From positions 1,635,001-1,699,000 of the forward strand of contig CM043793.1 in NCBI GenBank assembly GCA_023974075.1: a stretch of DNA of 64,000 bases, given 5' to 3'. The DNA is from Chaenocephalus aceratus (taxonomy: Eukaryota; Chordata; Actinopteri; Perciformes; Channichthyidae). Positions 21,060 to 31,380 of the stretch are shown piece by piece. A program made the translations under genes and the position numbers. The notes below the pieces were generated by a model that did not search any database, had not been told where the DNA came from, and saw nothing but the letters and a program-made list of their open reading frames with translations. The first letter of the stretch is position 1. The number at the start of each line of letters is the position of its first letter.

Positions 21060-22560
21060 TCAGACCTCTGTACGTGTGCCCAGGGTGATAGCTGGTTTTA
21101 TGGAGGAGTGCGTGGCGATCTGTGTCTTTAAAAAAACCCTAGTGGTAAGTGTCTTGCTGTGGTCGCTGGAGCTGCGTAAAAATACCCCAGTGTCGAGGAA
21201 CTCCACAGTGTGTGTATTTAACTGATGTTTGAGTTTTATTTTAGGGTGATGTGTGTTGAGGATGTCTGAGAAGGTGAGGAAGTCCTGTTCTGTGTGATGC
21301 CAGAGGCCAAAGATGTCATCCAAGTACCGGAAGTACAGAAGGGGTTTGAGGGGGAGTTTAGTAAAGACCGTTTCCTCCCAATGGGCCAGGTAAATATCCG
21401 CGTAGGCTGGCGCATATTTCCGGCCCATCGCACAACCACACAGCTGGAGGTAGTGGTTATTGTTGAACATGAAGTCATTGCGGGTGAGTGTGAGGTGGAG
21501 CAACTGAATGATTTGGCTGTCGGGTCTGGAAGGTGTTTTTATTGAAGGAGTGCTGAATTGCGGTGAGGCCAAGTGGGGTTTCAATGTTGGTATACAGTGA
21601 GACTATGTCTATGGAGAAAATGAGAGTGTGGCTGGGTACTGTGAGGTTTTTTATTTTGTTAACAAAATCATAAGTGTCTCTGAGATAACTGTGGTGGAGT
21701 TTTGATAGGGGATTAATAAAATGATCGATGTATTCTGTTATGTTGTATGATTCTGAACGGCAGTCGCTGATGATGGGGCGGCCGCCGACCGGAACCACAG
21801 AGGGGACCGTCCACGTCTCCACAGGCTTGTGGATCTTGGGGAGCAGGTAGAAGAGGCGGGGCCTGGGCTCCTCCGGACCATCCAGATATTGTTTTTGTTT
21901 TTTGTTTAGGATTTTGTTGGTGTAAAGTGTTGCTGTAATGTCCCTAACTAGTGTTTGTGTTTCCAATTGAAGTGGGTGCGTCAGTGATCTGTAGTATGTG
22001 TTGTCATGTAACTGCCTATGTGCTTCCAATATATAATTGTCCCTATCTTGTATGACTATTTGGCCCCCCTTATCTGCAGGTTTGATGACTATGTGTTGGA
22101 TGTTACCTAATGTTTTAATAATTTGTAATTGTTCCTGGCTAATGTTGTGTGTGCTGTGTGGAAGGGGGCGCCAATGTGTGAGTGCTAGTAGAATTGTATT
22201 AATTAGTTGTGTTATTTCAGGTGTTGATGTTGCCGTGTGTGGTTCCCAGGTGGACGGTCCGGTGAACAGAACAGGTTCCCGCCCCCGGCTCCCGAGGAAG
22301 TGGTCCATGATCTTAATCCGCCTGTGGAAGGCGTGGAGGTCCGCCCTGATCTCCGGTCGGGTGGGGAGTTTGGGTGTTGGAATGAATGATAAACATTTTT
22401 CCAGTAGCTCCAGCTGTGCGGCCGTGGGGGAGAAAACGTCGGAGAGGTTGGTTATATTTGAGCGGTGGGGAGTTGTAATGCAATTATGATCCCCGTTCAG
22501 TAGTTTAAATGTTGCTTCCAGTACCTGAGTAAAGTAGTTAGGGTAATGTTGTGAATCGAG
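21060..22560 (-). pseudogene. Penelope-like element: reverse transcriptase
   Basis: The N-terminal region and first RT blocks are read from about 22560 to 21535: IVIKPADKGGQIVIQDRDNY, LFYLLPKIHKP, GRPIISDCRSESYNITEYID and LIFSIDIVSLYTNI (first Asp). After a frameshift near 21535 the rest is in another frame: GCAMGRKYAPAYADIYLAHW and LLYFRYLDDIFGLWHHTE with the YLDD-type catalytic pair, then VEFLDTGVFLR. KPADKGG and the RYLDDIF/FLD blocks are those of Penelope-like elements, which are telomerase-RT relatives. The Met-containing start at 22620 comes from the Tc1-like sequence and is not original. Confidence 0.9.
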
Positions 22561-22648
22561 TGGCCTGTGTTCGTCGTCCATAACATACGCCTGCCCATAC
22601 CATAACCCCACCACCACCATGGGCCACTCAATTCACAACATTACCCTA
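22530..22648. repeat. Foldback: 28-bp inverted repeat around a Tc1 scrap
   Basis: TTAGGGTAATGTTGTGAATC followed by GAGTGGCC (about 22539-22566) is the inverse of GGCCACTCAATTCACAACAT followed by TACCCTAA (about 22622-22649), with one mismatch. The ~55-bp loop is the CATACGCCTGCCCATACC stretch. The right arm runs straight into CCCTAA repeats. Confidence 0.8.
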
Positions 22649-22692
22649 ACCCTAACCCTAACCCTACCCCTAACCCTAATCCTACCCCTCAC
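22643..22692 (-). repeat. Telomere-like CCCTAA repeats (right)
   Basis: TACCCTAACCCTAACCCTAA, then CCCTACCCCTAACCCTAATC and CTACCCCTC. It contains three exact CCCTAA units in a row and several variants, in the opposite orientation to the run at 19826-19872, and is continuous with the right inverted repeat of the Tc1-like element. Confidence 0.85.
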
Positions 22693-23159
22693 ACCAGATA
22701 CTGACTGGTTTTCGGACCCCCCCAGACCCCCCCAATAAAGCAAAACTGCACGTTTCAGAGTGGCCTTTTATTGTGGCCAGCCTAAGGCACACCTGTGCAA
22801 TAATCATGCTGTCTAATCAGCATCTTGATATGCCACACCTGTGAGGTGGGATGGATTATCTCGGCAAAGGAGAAGTGCTCACTATCACAGATTTTTTCAG
22901 ATTTGTGAACAATATTTGAGAGAAAAGGTTATTTTGTGTTTATAGAAAATGTTTTAGATCTTTGAGTTCATCTCATGAAAAATGGGAGCAAAAACAAAAG
23001 TGTTGCGTTTATATTTGTGTTCATTGTATGTTAAATACATGGTTTATACATGTAATTACTGGGGTTCCATTTCTTCTGATTACCTAATTTGGGCGTGCAC
23101 ATTTGCCGCGCGCAAACCTACCTCTTTTGGATTTGGAAAGGTTGGCATGTATGGTTTCC

Positions 23160-23612
23160 TAGTATGACCAGGGGTTGAAGAGGCGCTCTTCCTGGGTGAT
23201 AACAATGCAGGCCAGCCGGTCGCATCACAGATTTCAGAGCGCTGGGCTCTGCCTGTTATTCGTCCTCCCAAATCCCATGGAAATGGTTTACTCTTAGGCT
23301 TTGCACGCAGAGAGTTCGAGGGAGGACTACCACTTGTACATTCATTACCCGGTACACACAGCCCTCCTGTTCCTTGGAATCCTTGTAGCTGCTAACTAGC
23401 TGTGAGTTAGCATGCCTTTGTCCATTCTTTTGCAACACTGGTAAAGTGGTGTCGTTCCCACATAGTCCATTCACTTCCACATTAACAACTGTGTGTTCCA
23501 ACTGTTGCATTTTCATTTCCAACAAGGCCATCTTCTGTATAAGTTTGTGGAAGTCATCTGTAGAGAACGGAGGCATTTTGCTGCTAACTAGCTTCAGTTT
23601 AATAGCATGCAC
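23160..23612 (-). pseudogene. LINE-A ORF1, N-terminal part
   Basis: From an ATG at 23612 (or the inner ATG of MPPFSTDDFHKLIQK) the frame gives FHKLIQKMALLEMKMQQLEH, a short heptad-like coiled coil. A frameshift follows, after which the other frame (23271-23160) reads ITGRAQRSEICDATGWPALL. Coiled-coil N-termini precede the esterase in ORF1 of this LINE group. It stops at the GTTTCC duplication and continues at 18653. The region 23620-23955 is the 5' untranslated part and holds no recognisable gene. Confidence 0.65.
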
Positions 23613-24222
23613 CAGGATTTAGCTGTTGCTAGGCCACGCTACTGTAAGACTGAGGTCGTCATAAAAATATTGAAATATGGCTGAAACCCTCCGTCTATTT
23701 ACGAAGAATAACTGTCCCAGTGATAGGTTAATGTCCAGGAGCCGGTGCTCGAAGTTTTCAGAAAAGAAAAATAGAAAAACAGCATAAAAAAGTAAGCAGA
23801 GGCCAGAGCAAGCAGAAAAACGTCTGCACTGTAAGAAAGCAGGAAGCGGATCTTTCCTGCCGTATGCCTGGCAAGAGTCATTTGACAATCTGTTTAAAGT
23901 GATCGACAGATGAGAGAATAACCACATTTGATAACATGAATAACTATCAAAGGTTTAAACTTGAGAAGTCAATTGGTCAATTTACCCCCAGATGGCTCAA
24001 TTTACCCCTTGGCGCAGATCAATTTACCCTTTAGATGATAGCATTATTTCCATTTTGATTGACAGAACACATCCTGAAGGAAAGGTTGTTGTTGTCATTT
24101 GACTTATATCTAATTTTCCTTGCCTAGAGGACAACATAAGTAAAATTGGCTCATCTTACCCCACTCTCCCCTATAAATATTATGTAATTATGCTAAGTGC
24201 TAACAACAAGTGATTGAGGCAC

Positions 24223-24223
<1 letters not shown>

Positions 24224-24270
<47 letters not shown>

Positions 24271-24271
24271 G
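24224..24271 (+). repeat. (ATC)n microsatellite
   Basis: About 15 uninterrupted ATC/CAT units. On the minus strand it gives a poly-Asp stretch in a short frame, which I regard as an artefact. Confidence 0.95.
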
Positions 24272-25351
24272 TGCAGCTCGCTGTGGTTCCTCTGTTCTCC
24301 ATCCAGCCAGCCTCTCCTCAGCCTCTGTAATAAAGCGTTCCTGCTACCAGAAGCATTATGCTTAGCATGTATAATATCATCACACTCTGTTTTCTTCTTC
24401 CAACTCCATTCCACATACATTCAGGTCCGAACTAAGCAACAGTGGGAGAATGTGTTGTCATGAATACCAAAGCAAAGCACTAAGAGGTCTTTTTTCTTTT
24501 CTTGGGGCTCTTAAGGAATATGGATTACGAATGAGGGCAGGATCAGACCTGCTTTGGTTTTAACATGTATGAATCTTTTCATTTGCATGGAGCCCGCTCC
24601 TTTATCTGCAGGTGAAGATCCGGCTGCCCTGCTGACTCTGGTGAACAGCACATTAGGGTATTTTAGGCCTGTGCTGGGCTAGAATATATGTTTTATTCCT
24701 CAATACTATTACTTATTCATGTTTATAACTGATGCATAGTGCAAGTTAATCATATTTTATATTTATTCTTCTACACTTCCAAAGATGTGAGGACTATGTT
24801 TCACAACATTTAAAAACTATTGATTATAGACATGACAGAATAATTATTGGAATATGAAAATAAAGTTAGATGTTCCAGTAAGCTGAAACAATATTTGGAT
24901 TGGTCAGTTATCCTGTCATGATGTGTCGAGCTGAGCCTTCTGCACTTACCTGGACCAAATCACCTGGCTATTTCCAGATGGAAGATGTCTGGAGGATGGT
25001 GTGCTAAACACAATACTTATTCATCGTTGAACATCATTATATATTGGGCTTTTTATCTATAAATTGCTTGAATTTTTCTCTGCATCAGGTAATGTCAGAA
25101 GGCAAACTTTTACAATGCACTGCCTCATCACCACTAAGCACAAAGTCAAACTGAGGCTGATAGGAGGTATCTATCTAATAACTTTTAGAGAGTCTGATTC
25201 ATCTCATCCATGTGCGCTAGAGACAACAGCAAGTCAGCTGGCTTATAGCAACGTGTAAGACGTGCATCGTCTCAACCGGTAGCTGCAGAAAGACTCTAAG
25301 GTCAAATAAGTAATAAATCAAAAAACATTTAACACAGGATTTCCTATTTAC
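24272..25351. other. Unassigned DNA between the nest and a Rex3-like copy
   Basis: I see no transposon ends or long coding frames. At 24602-24657 the layout CTTTATCTGCAG, then a 44-bp open stretch (EDPAALLTLVNSTL in one frame), then GTATTT would suit a small exon, but nothing else supports it. Confidence 0.4.
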
Positions 25352-25364
25352 AAGACACAAGCCC

Positions 25365-26343
25365 GGGTCCTCGGCAGTAAGTCGGACCCATTTCCGGTGA
25401 GGGTTGGCCTCCGCCAGGGCTGCGCTTTGTCACCAATCCTGTTTGTAATATACATAGATAGGATTTCGAGGAATAGTCATGGGGGAGGGGGTCTGCAGTT
25501 CGGTGGACTAAGGATTGCACCACTGCTTTTTGCAGATGATGTGGTTCTGATGGCTTCATCGGTCTGCGACCTTCAGCACTCACTGGATCGGTTCGCAACC
25601 GAGTGTGAAGCGGCTGGGATGAGGATCAGCACCTCCAAATCTGAGGCCATGGTTCTCAGCAGGAAACCGATGGACTGTCCACTCCAAGTAGGGAATGAGT
25701 CCTTACCCCAAGTGAAGGAGTTCAAGTATCTCGGGGTCTTGTTCTCGAGTGAGGGAACAATGGAGCGTGAGATGGGCCGGAGAATCGGAGCAGCGGGAGC
25801 GGTACTGCAGTCGCTTTACCGCACCGTTGTGACGAAAAGGGAGCTGAGCCAGAAGGCAAAGCTCTCTGTCTACCGGGCCATTTCCGTTCCTACCCTCACC
25901 TATGGTCATGAAGGATGGGTCATGACCGAAAGAACGAGATCGCGGATAGAAGCGGCCGAGATGGGTTTCCTCCGCCGGGTGGCTGGTGTCTCCCTTAGGG
26001 ATAAGGTGAGAAGTTCAGTCATCAGGGAGGGACTCGGAGTTGAGCCGCTCCTCCTTCGCGTCGAAAGGAGCCAGTTGAGGTGGTTCGGGCACCTAGTTAG
26101 GATGCCACCTGGGCGCCTCCCTAGGGAGGTGTTCCAGGCACGTCCAGCTGGGAAGAGACCAAGGGGTAGACCTAGGACCAGGTGGAGGGATTATATCTCT
26201 TCGCTGGCCTGGGAGCGCCTTGGGATCCCCCAGTCAGAGCTGGTTGATGTCGCCAGGGAAAAGGAAGTGTGGGGCTCTCTGCTGGAACTGATACCCCCGA
26301 GACCCGACCACGGATAAGCGGGAGAAGATGGATGGATGGATGG
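25365..26343 (+). mobile_element. 5'-truncated RTE/Rex3-like LINE, 13-bp duplication
   Basis: The body ends in GATGGATGGATGG, the GATG tail typical of Rex3. AAGACACAAGCCC is duplicated exactly at 25352-25364 and 26344-26356, marking both ends. Only the last ~980 bp, the RT C-terminal half, was integrated. Confidence 0.95.
25397..26317 (+). pseudogene. Rex3-like RT, C-terminal 306 residues
   Basis: An uninterrupted frame starting at the RT block RVGLRQGCALSPILFVIYID. It continues with APLLFADDVVLMASS (catalytic FADD), CEAAGMRISTSKSEAMVLSR, VKEFKYLGVLFSSEGTMERE and SVPTLTYGHEGWVMTERTRS. It ends in the tail LRWFGHLVRMPPGRLPREVF and WRDYISSLAWERLGIPQSEL and the terminal PPRPDHG. These are the motifs of RTE-clade elements called Rex3 in fish. 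The frame is intact, so the insertion is young, but it lacks endonuclease and the first RT blocks and cannot be autonomous. The first Met is internal to the original protein. Confidence 0.9.
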
Positions 26344-26767
26344 AAGACACAAGCCCTCTGAGGAAAAGGTGTGCAGTTTAAATCATTCTCTAAAATAAAT
26401 AGTATTATATTATTTATTCTATTCTTCAAGGCTGTGGTTAATATATATGCATTTACATTAACAACCTCTGCAGTTTTAAACTAGCATTGGGATTCATTTC
26501 TCCCTCTTAAGTGACACCCCCTACAATGTGTGTTCTTTAAAAGCAAAATAAAATAAAATACATTTAAAGTAGAAAAACTGGATGTTACGTTGTTTTCGTC
26601 TGTAATCATACTCTGTGGTCTCCAACATGCACAATGCTCTCAAGTGTTTGTGTAACAGCTGTGTATCTAAAATGATCCTGGTTTCTAGCAGTAGACTGTT
26701 CAGCTGTATTGCAACGGAAGGAAAATTAGACATTGTTTGGTCAGAGAGAAGAACGCTAATTCTCACA

Positions 26768-26975
26768 CACTGAAAAACCTGAAACGTTGACTTTAATTAA
26801 GTGTAGTGTCAACAGACAACACATAACTGTATTAGGTTAGTTGAAAACAATAATAAATAACCTCATATTTGTTATTTAAAGTTAATATTATTGCTTTAAA
26901 CTAACCTAATACAGTGATGTGACATTTGTTGACATGATACATTTAATTAAATTCAAAGCTTCAGATTTTTCAGTG
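26768..26975. mobile_element. Palindromic MITE, about 208 bp
   Basis: CACTGAAAAACCTGAAACG at 26768 and the reverse of the right end, CACTGAAAAATCTGAAGC (26975), begin an inverted repeat of about 36 bp. An inner pair (GTATTAGGTTAGTT and AACTAACCTAATAC) is also inverted, so most of the element can fold on itself. Both flanks carry CA. Superfamily not assigned. Confidence 0.75.
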
Positions 26976-29040
26976 CAGGCTGAATTTTAGCTCGAGTACC
27001 AGGAGGTCAACTTATTGGACAGGCTGGATAAATTAGTAATTATTTGTGTAATTTATGCCTGTCATTGTACCTGTTAAGGGAAGCCCTACACTTATCAAAA
27101 CGACAAATTGAGATCTAGATAAAAGGTCCACGGGTTCCTGCTGCCCCTTAGCAGGAGGTGGCGTTGTTAGCCGTTTAATGCCACGGTTATCACGTATGTA
27201 CCATAAACTACTTGTAATACCTAGAACCATTATTTCCAGCTGTACGATCACCTGTAACTTCTGTTTCTGATTTCTGAAGAGTTTGTAGTGTTGGTGACTC
27301 ATGGGACTCAATTTCCTAGGATCCTACGTGGGGGTCAAGACATGACATCACTTCCATTGCCTGAAACCGGTGCCTAAACCTTGCCTTGGGGCTCAGTGAA
27401 GCAATTGGTTTCTGTAGCCTGTGATCCATGACCTTCAGACCGTTGTGTGGTAGCGGCCTGCTGACACAGACCAGCACACCCCCCTGAATAATTATCATGC
27501 AATATAGCTTAGCCACCAAAATATAGTTGTATCAGCTAGTTGTGTATACACGGACAGAGTTGCATGCACATGATTTATACATGTGATGATTTCCTATTAA
27601 TCCTGAATAGACCTGTAAAAAAACCTATTCTACATGTCCTTTGTCTTAAGCACGCGTCCTGTGTAGTGATAATGTATATTGACTGATGTTGCGGAAACTG
27701 ACTGTATGAATTTCTTTAATAATATTTTGTGTCAGGCTATTCCTGTTTCAAATATGTATAAAGGGATCTCCTTTAAACCTTGCTAAAACAACTGAATAAT
27801 AAAAACAATAATAGTAATTACAACTTTCCTACATTGTTGGAAAGTTGATGATCAGTTGCACAATATGTGATATTTAATAAAAGTGCAGCACCTGCAAACC
27901 AATAAATGAGTGTAACCCTGCTGCACTCGCTGGCTGGCGCGGAGCCACTTGGCTGGCCCTGTCAGCTCCTCTTCACTAATTAGCTCTGTTGTTCTTCTCC
28001 TCCCCAGATACCTCCGTTAAAGTGTAGTCAAACAGCAGCAGCATTTATGTTCACCTCCCCATCTCCCATATAATACAGCTGTGAACAGCGCCTGAGTGGA
28101 ACTAGCCCCCCCCCCCAAAAAAATAATTAAGATAGATAATTATAAGATAGACAGTCTCACTGGGTCACCCAACAAGTTCAACTATGATACACAACAGCGA
28201 GGCCATCAACTGCTGGTTCCCAGTAGCCATTTCCTGTTAGTGACCAAATGAGCTGTTGTAGAGGAGATCAAGCTAGCTTTATAAAACGTAACACCCCAAC
28301 ACTAGACTGAGGGCATTCTGAGGATTGTGCCTTTTCTAGAGTAGGTTCTATATGGTATCCCCAAAGAGTGCCTCAAAGATCTGCACCCCGCACCAACATA
28401 ATAGGTCTATGTGGGTTTCTAGGGTTAATATACTCCATTTCAAGTAAAAGTTCTGCATTCAAAATGCTAATTAAGTAAGAGTACAGAAGTTTTGTAACTT
28501 AAATAAAACGGATGATATATATCCAAATATATATTGATATGATTAGATAAGACCTATGGATACAGTTTAAGTATCATTTACAGTAACTGTTAAAGGTGCT
28601 TGCGGTGGGGAACTGTGGAAATAAATGCTATCAAAATTATCATAAAACCATGCATTAGATTTTTTTTTATAATACAGTATGTACCGGAAATGATGGGCCA
28701 CTTTTAAGGTAAGAGCCACGCACACCTAAAGGTAGGGAAATTATTCCCAGATCAAAGGCAGGTTAAAGAACTTCAGTTTATTAAAACATGCATCTTAGAT
28801 TTAAAATAAATTCCATCAGTTATGATAACAATGCATTCATAATTGAGATTTGGGGAAATGTTAACATCACCAGATTTCAGTCTGCTGGGTCATGACATGC
28901 AAACAAGCAATCTGTGTTTTACTAAATCTGAATTTTCCTCAAAACCTATTGAATGTTTGTTTTCCTTTTCCAAAACTGTGAACTAGTTTTCAGGCGTATT
29001 AAAGGATCCATGTGTTAGGGTCTGAGAAAAGTGAATTAGG

Positions 29041-29047
29041 GTGTGTG

Positions 29048-29087
<40 letters not shown>

Positions 29088-29165
29088 GTGTCCGTGTGTG
29101 TGTGTGTGGCGTGTGTGCGTGTGCGTGTCCATGTGTGGTGTGTGTGTGTGTGTGTGTGTGTGGTG
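29041..29165 (+). repeat. (GT)n-rich microsatellite
   Basis: GT runs interrupted by GCGTGTGT, CCGTGTG and GGTGTG. Cys/Val open frames in it are artefacts. Confidence 0.95.
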
Positions 29166-29700
29166 GTGTATATCTATTCCTGGGCCGGGGATCCTCTCCT
29201 GCAGGTCTAATTACTTTAATGAGGGATGAGCTCCCTCTCTATCCGCCTCACCCAGGGGTGCACATTAACATTCCCCCCACATAGTCATACACACCAACAC
29301 TCACAATTAACCACAAATGTATCAGCAGAGTAAATACTTCTCTCTTGCCTTCGTGTGAAACGTACTCTCCTAAAGTCTTACTTCCGTGAGAGAGCGGGCC
29401 TTCAGCCCATCCCCCCCCCCCCCCCCCGAGTCAAGTAATTCAGCCCAGACTCAGCTCAGCTCCTGCGTACTTTAAGTCGCCTGCCTCCTCTTCCAGCAGA
29501 CACTAAAAGGTGAGAAGACACCAAGTTTTTTTTACTGATCAGACAATATGCAATTGAGTCATTATTCGGCTGTGCTGTATGGCTCTCACCCACTCGTCCA
29601 ATTTAGAATCCAAGGAAGTGGCTGACAGCCGGCTATCTAATGATGTTTCCTGTTGTGACCCGCAAATATTACCCGTGCTGTGTGCGTGTTTGTGGGTTTT

Positions 29701-29704
29701 CATG

Positions 29705-29735
<31 letters not shown>

Positions 29736-29874
29736 TGGTGTTGTGTGTGTGTTTGTGTGTGTGGTGGTGTTGTGTGTGTTGTGTGTGTGTGTGTTGTGTG
29801 TGTGGTGTGTGGGTGGGTGGGGTGGTGTGGGGGTGGTGTGTGTTGTGTGTGTGTGTGTGTGGTGTGTGTGTGTT

Positions 29875-29929
<55 letters not shown>

Positions 29930-29930
29930 T
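29701..29930 (+). repeat. (GT)n-rich microsatellite with GGTGTT interruptions
   Basis: About 230 bp of TG repeats with many GGTG and TTGTG variants, ending in a pure (GT)n tract of roughly 50 bp. Long Cys/Val or His/Thr frames on both strands come from the repeat. Confidence 0.95.
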
Positions 29931-31212
29931 TGTTATTAAGCTTCAGAGAGCAGTCTAGCGTTGCCAAGAGACAGTGCAGGCTCCACTAAGGGCCACAGCT
30001 TTATTCATGAGAGAGATGTGGAAGCTTGGAGGGTTAGTTATTTAAACTGATCTGATGAGCAAAGCCCAAGGATGTGAAATAAACACTGTGCTGTCAGCGC
30101 TAAGTCAAAGCTGAAGCTTGTGTCTGCCCTCGGGTGGTCGTGAGAGGGAACTGCATCAGGAGCAATCAGAAGAGAGCAGACAGAAGTGTGAAACTAATGT
30201 TGGCGTTAGTCAGTCAGAGAGAGAGATGCCCACTACTGTAGGTGCTTTAAACTCAGTTTAATGATGGACCCCATATTGATTGGAAAAAATAACAATTGCA
30301 AATAGAGATTACCTCAAATTCCAAATACATTATTTGTTGTATTCATTTTCTGTTTTATTTTCACCAGAATTAATTTATAATGGCACTCAACTGGTAGTTG
30401 GTATCTCTTCAGCACTGTAGCCATTTACAGAGGAGGGAGGTGTGTGTTCACCTGTAAGGGTGTGTCTATTGAAGAGATGCTGTGGTTTGCATTATTGGAA
30501 ATGTATGGATCCCGTTTTTGTTTTGAATTTGACTTGTCGCAGCTCAAAGTAAGCATAATTTGTTTAAACCTTTTGTATCTGTCTTGTGAAATCCCAAACG
30601 TGATGAAAGTGTTGCTGAATTACTGTCTCCATGGCCTGTTCAAAAAAAGTTGACAAACCATTCATCCTATGAAACACAAAGCCTCACAATTCAAGGCATG
30701 TGCAAAAGACAATATATTTGTCAACAGGTTTAGATACAAATATGATATATAATCAGTTTGATAATCAGATTAGGTTGTGGAGAAGTTTGAGGAGTACTTC
30801 TAGAGGCCTCCACTTCACTTGAAAGACCCAGACCTGGTGTTCTGGTTGCCTTTTGCCCTAATGCTGATTGTTCCCTCAGTGAGGTGAACATGAATATCAG
30901 TCCTATTTTTGTATGATAATCCATATAAGAATTATCAAGAAATGGACCAAAGAAGTGGATGGAATGGTTGATGCATGATCAAGGCTCAGTCTTACTCTTA
31001 ATACACAGCCAAATACAGTTCAGATCTTGGTCAGTTTAAGCGAGTGAACACATTATTTTCTTATTTACATCTGTGATGATGAGTAAAAATGCTTCACCAA
31101 ATAAAATGTATGCAATTGTGCAATCAATTTAGTTTTGAGCGTTTTAGAGCCTGAGAGACTTAATGCTTGACTGTCCCTCACCTGCCACTTTAATACATTA
31201 TTTTTTTCCAGA

Positions 31213-31380
31213 TATGTGGATCTCAAAAATGAACATGCCTACCAGGCAGACTGGGCAGTGCTGAAGGGCCCCACAAAGAACCGGATAAAGTCCTTCATAC
31301 AAACAAGTGAAACTGAATCAGCACACCGTCACATTTCTAGGCCACATTGTTCAATTTTAAGATTTTATTTATTGGAGATT
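31213..31380 (+). CDS. Candidate host exon (weak)
   Basis: A polypyrimidine tract ending in TATTTTTTTCCAG at 31211 looks like a splice acceptor. After it one frame is open until a TGA near 31380, reading YVDLKNEHAYQADWAVLKGP and TKNRIKSFIQTSETES. The first ~35 residues look protein-like in composition; the later part looks random. I do not recognise the family. No donor, neighbouring exon or start is evident. It could equally be chance. Confidence 0.2.

Larger units (their letters stand above)
19486..23026. mobile_element. Tc1-like element with long inverted repeats
   Basis: The left end CACTGAACAAAAATATAAATG (19486) and the reverse of the right end, CAATGAACACAAATATAAAC (23026), are flanked by TA on both sides (19484-19485 and 23027-23028), the Tc1/mariner target. 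The inverted repeat extends for roughly 380 bp (19486-19870 versus 22640-23026) and includes the AAAAGGCCACTCTGAAACGT block. Near 22561-22630 is a scrap resembling the transposase gene of this fish family (CCTGTGTTCGTCGTCCATAA, then CATACGCCTGCCCATACC). Most of the gene has been replaced by a Penelope-like element. Confidence 0.8.
18654..23153. mobile_element. TIR element with 6-bp duplication inside LINE-A ORF1
   Basis: Left end CATACCTGCCAACCCTACCG at 18654 and right end GGTTGGCATGTATG ending at 23153 are 14-bp inverted repeats with one mismatch. GTTTCC is duplicated exactly at 18648-18653 and 23154-23159. On both sides the DNA codes for LINE-A ORF1 on the same strand. Only the arms (18654-19485 and 23027-23153) belong to this element; the rest is a Tc1-like element. 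No transposase remains. I do not assign a superfamily. Confidence 0.8.
8781..23955 (-). mobile_element. L2/CR1-like LINE-A, twice interrupted
   Basis: A minus-strand LINE whose pieces lie at 23955-23160, 18653-18121 and 9890-8781. Its 3' end (8781-8840 in reverse) has the AAGCACTTTGAATTGCCTTG type tail. The ORF1 pieces join in order: a coiled-coil N-terminus (23612-23160), an esterase core (18647-18121) and the rest of ORF1 (9890-9322). The ORF2 C-terminus follows at 9300-8964. Endonuclease and most of the reverse transcriptase are deleted at about 9300-9321. Flanks share TTTAAAC-like sequence (8774-8780 and 23954-23960), possibly a target duplication. The 5' boundary is approximate. Confidence 0.8.
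8188..24171. mobile_element. Outer TIR element that hosts the whole 16-kb nest
   Basis: The left end at 8188 reads GGAGAGAGTGGGATAGGATG followed by GGCCA. The right end, read in reverse from 24171, is GGGGAGAGTGGGGTAAGATG followed by AGCCA. The first 25 bases match with four differences, and both ends are flanked by TA (8186-8187 and 24172-24173). Left and right arms (8188-8780 and about 23955-24171) also share motifs such as GGTAAA-GTGAGCCA and its complement. No transposase is left. Everything between the arms is later insertion. The family is not assigned. Confidence 0.65.

Noticed and set aside
24193..24420. Frame with a poly-Asp stretch
   Set aside because: The Asp run is the translated (ATC)n microsatellite, and no other domain is present.
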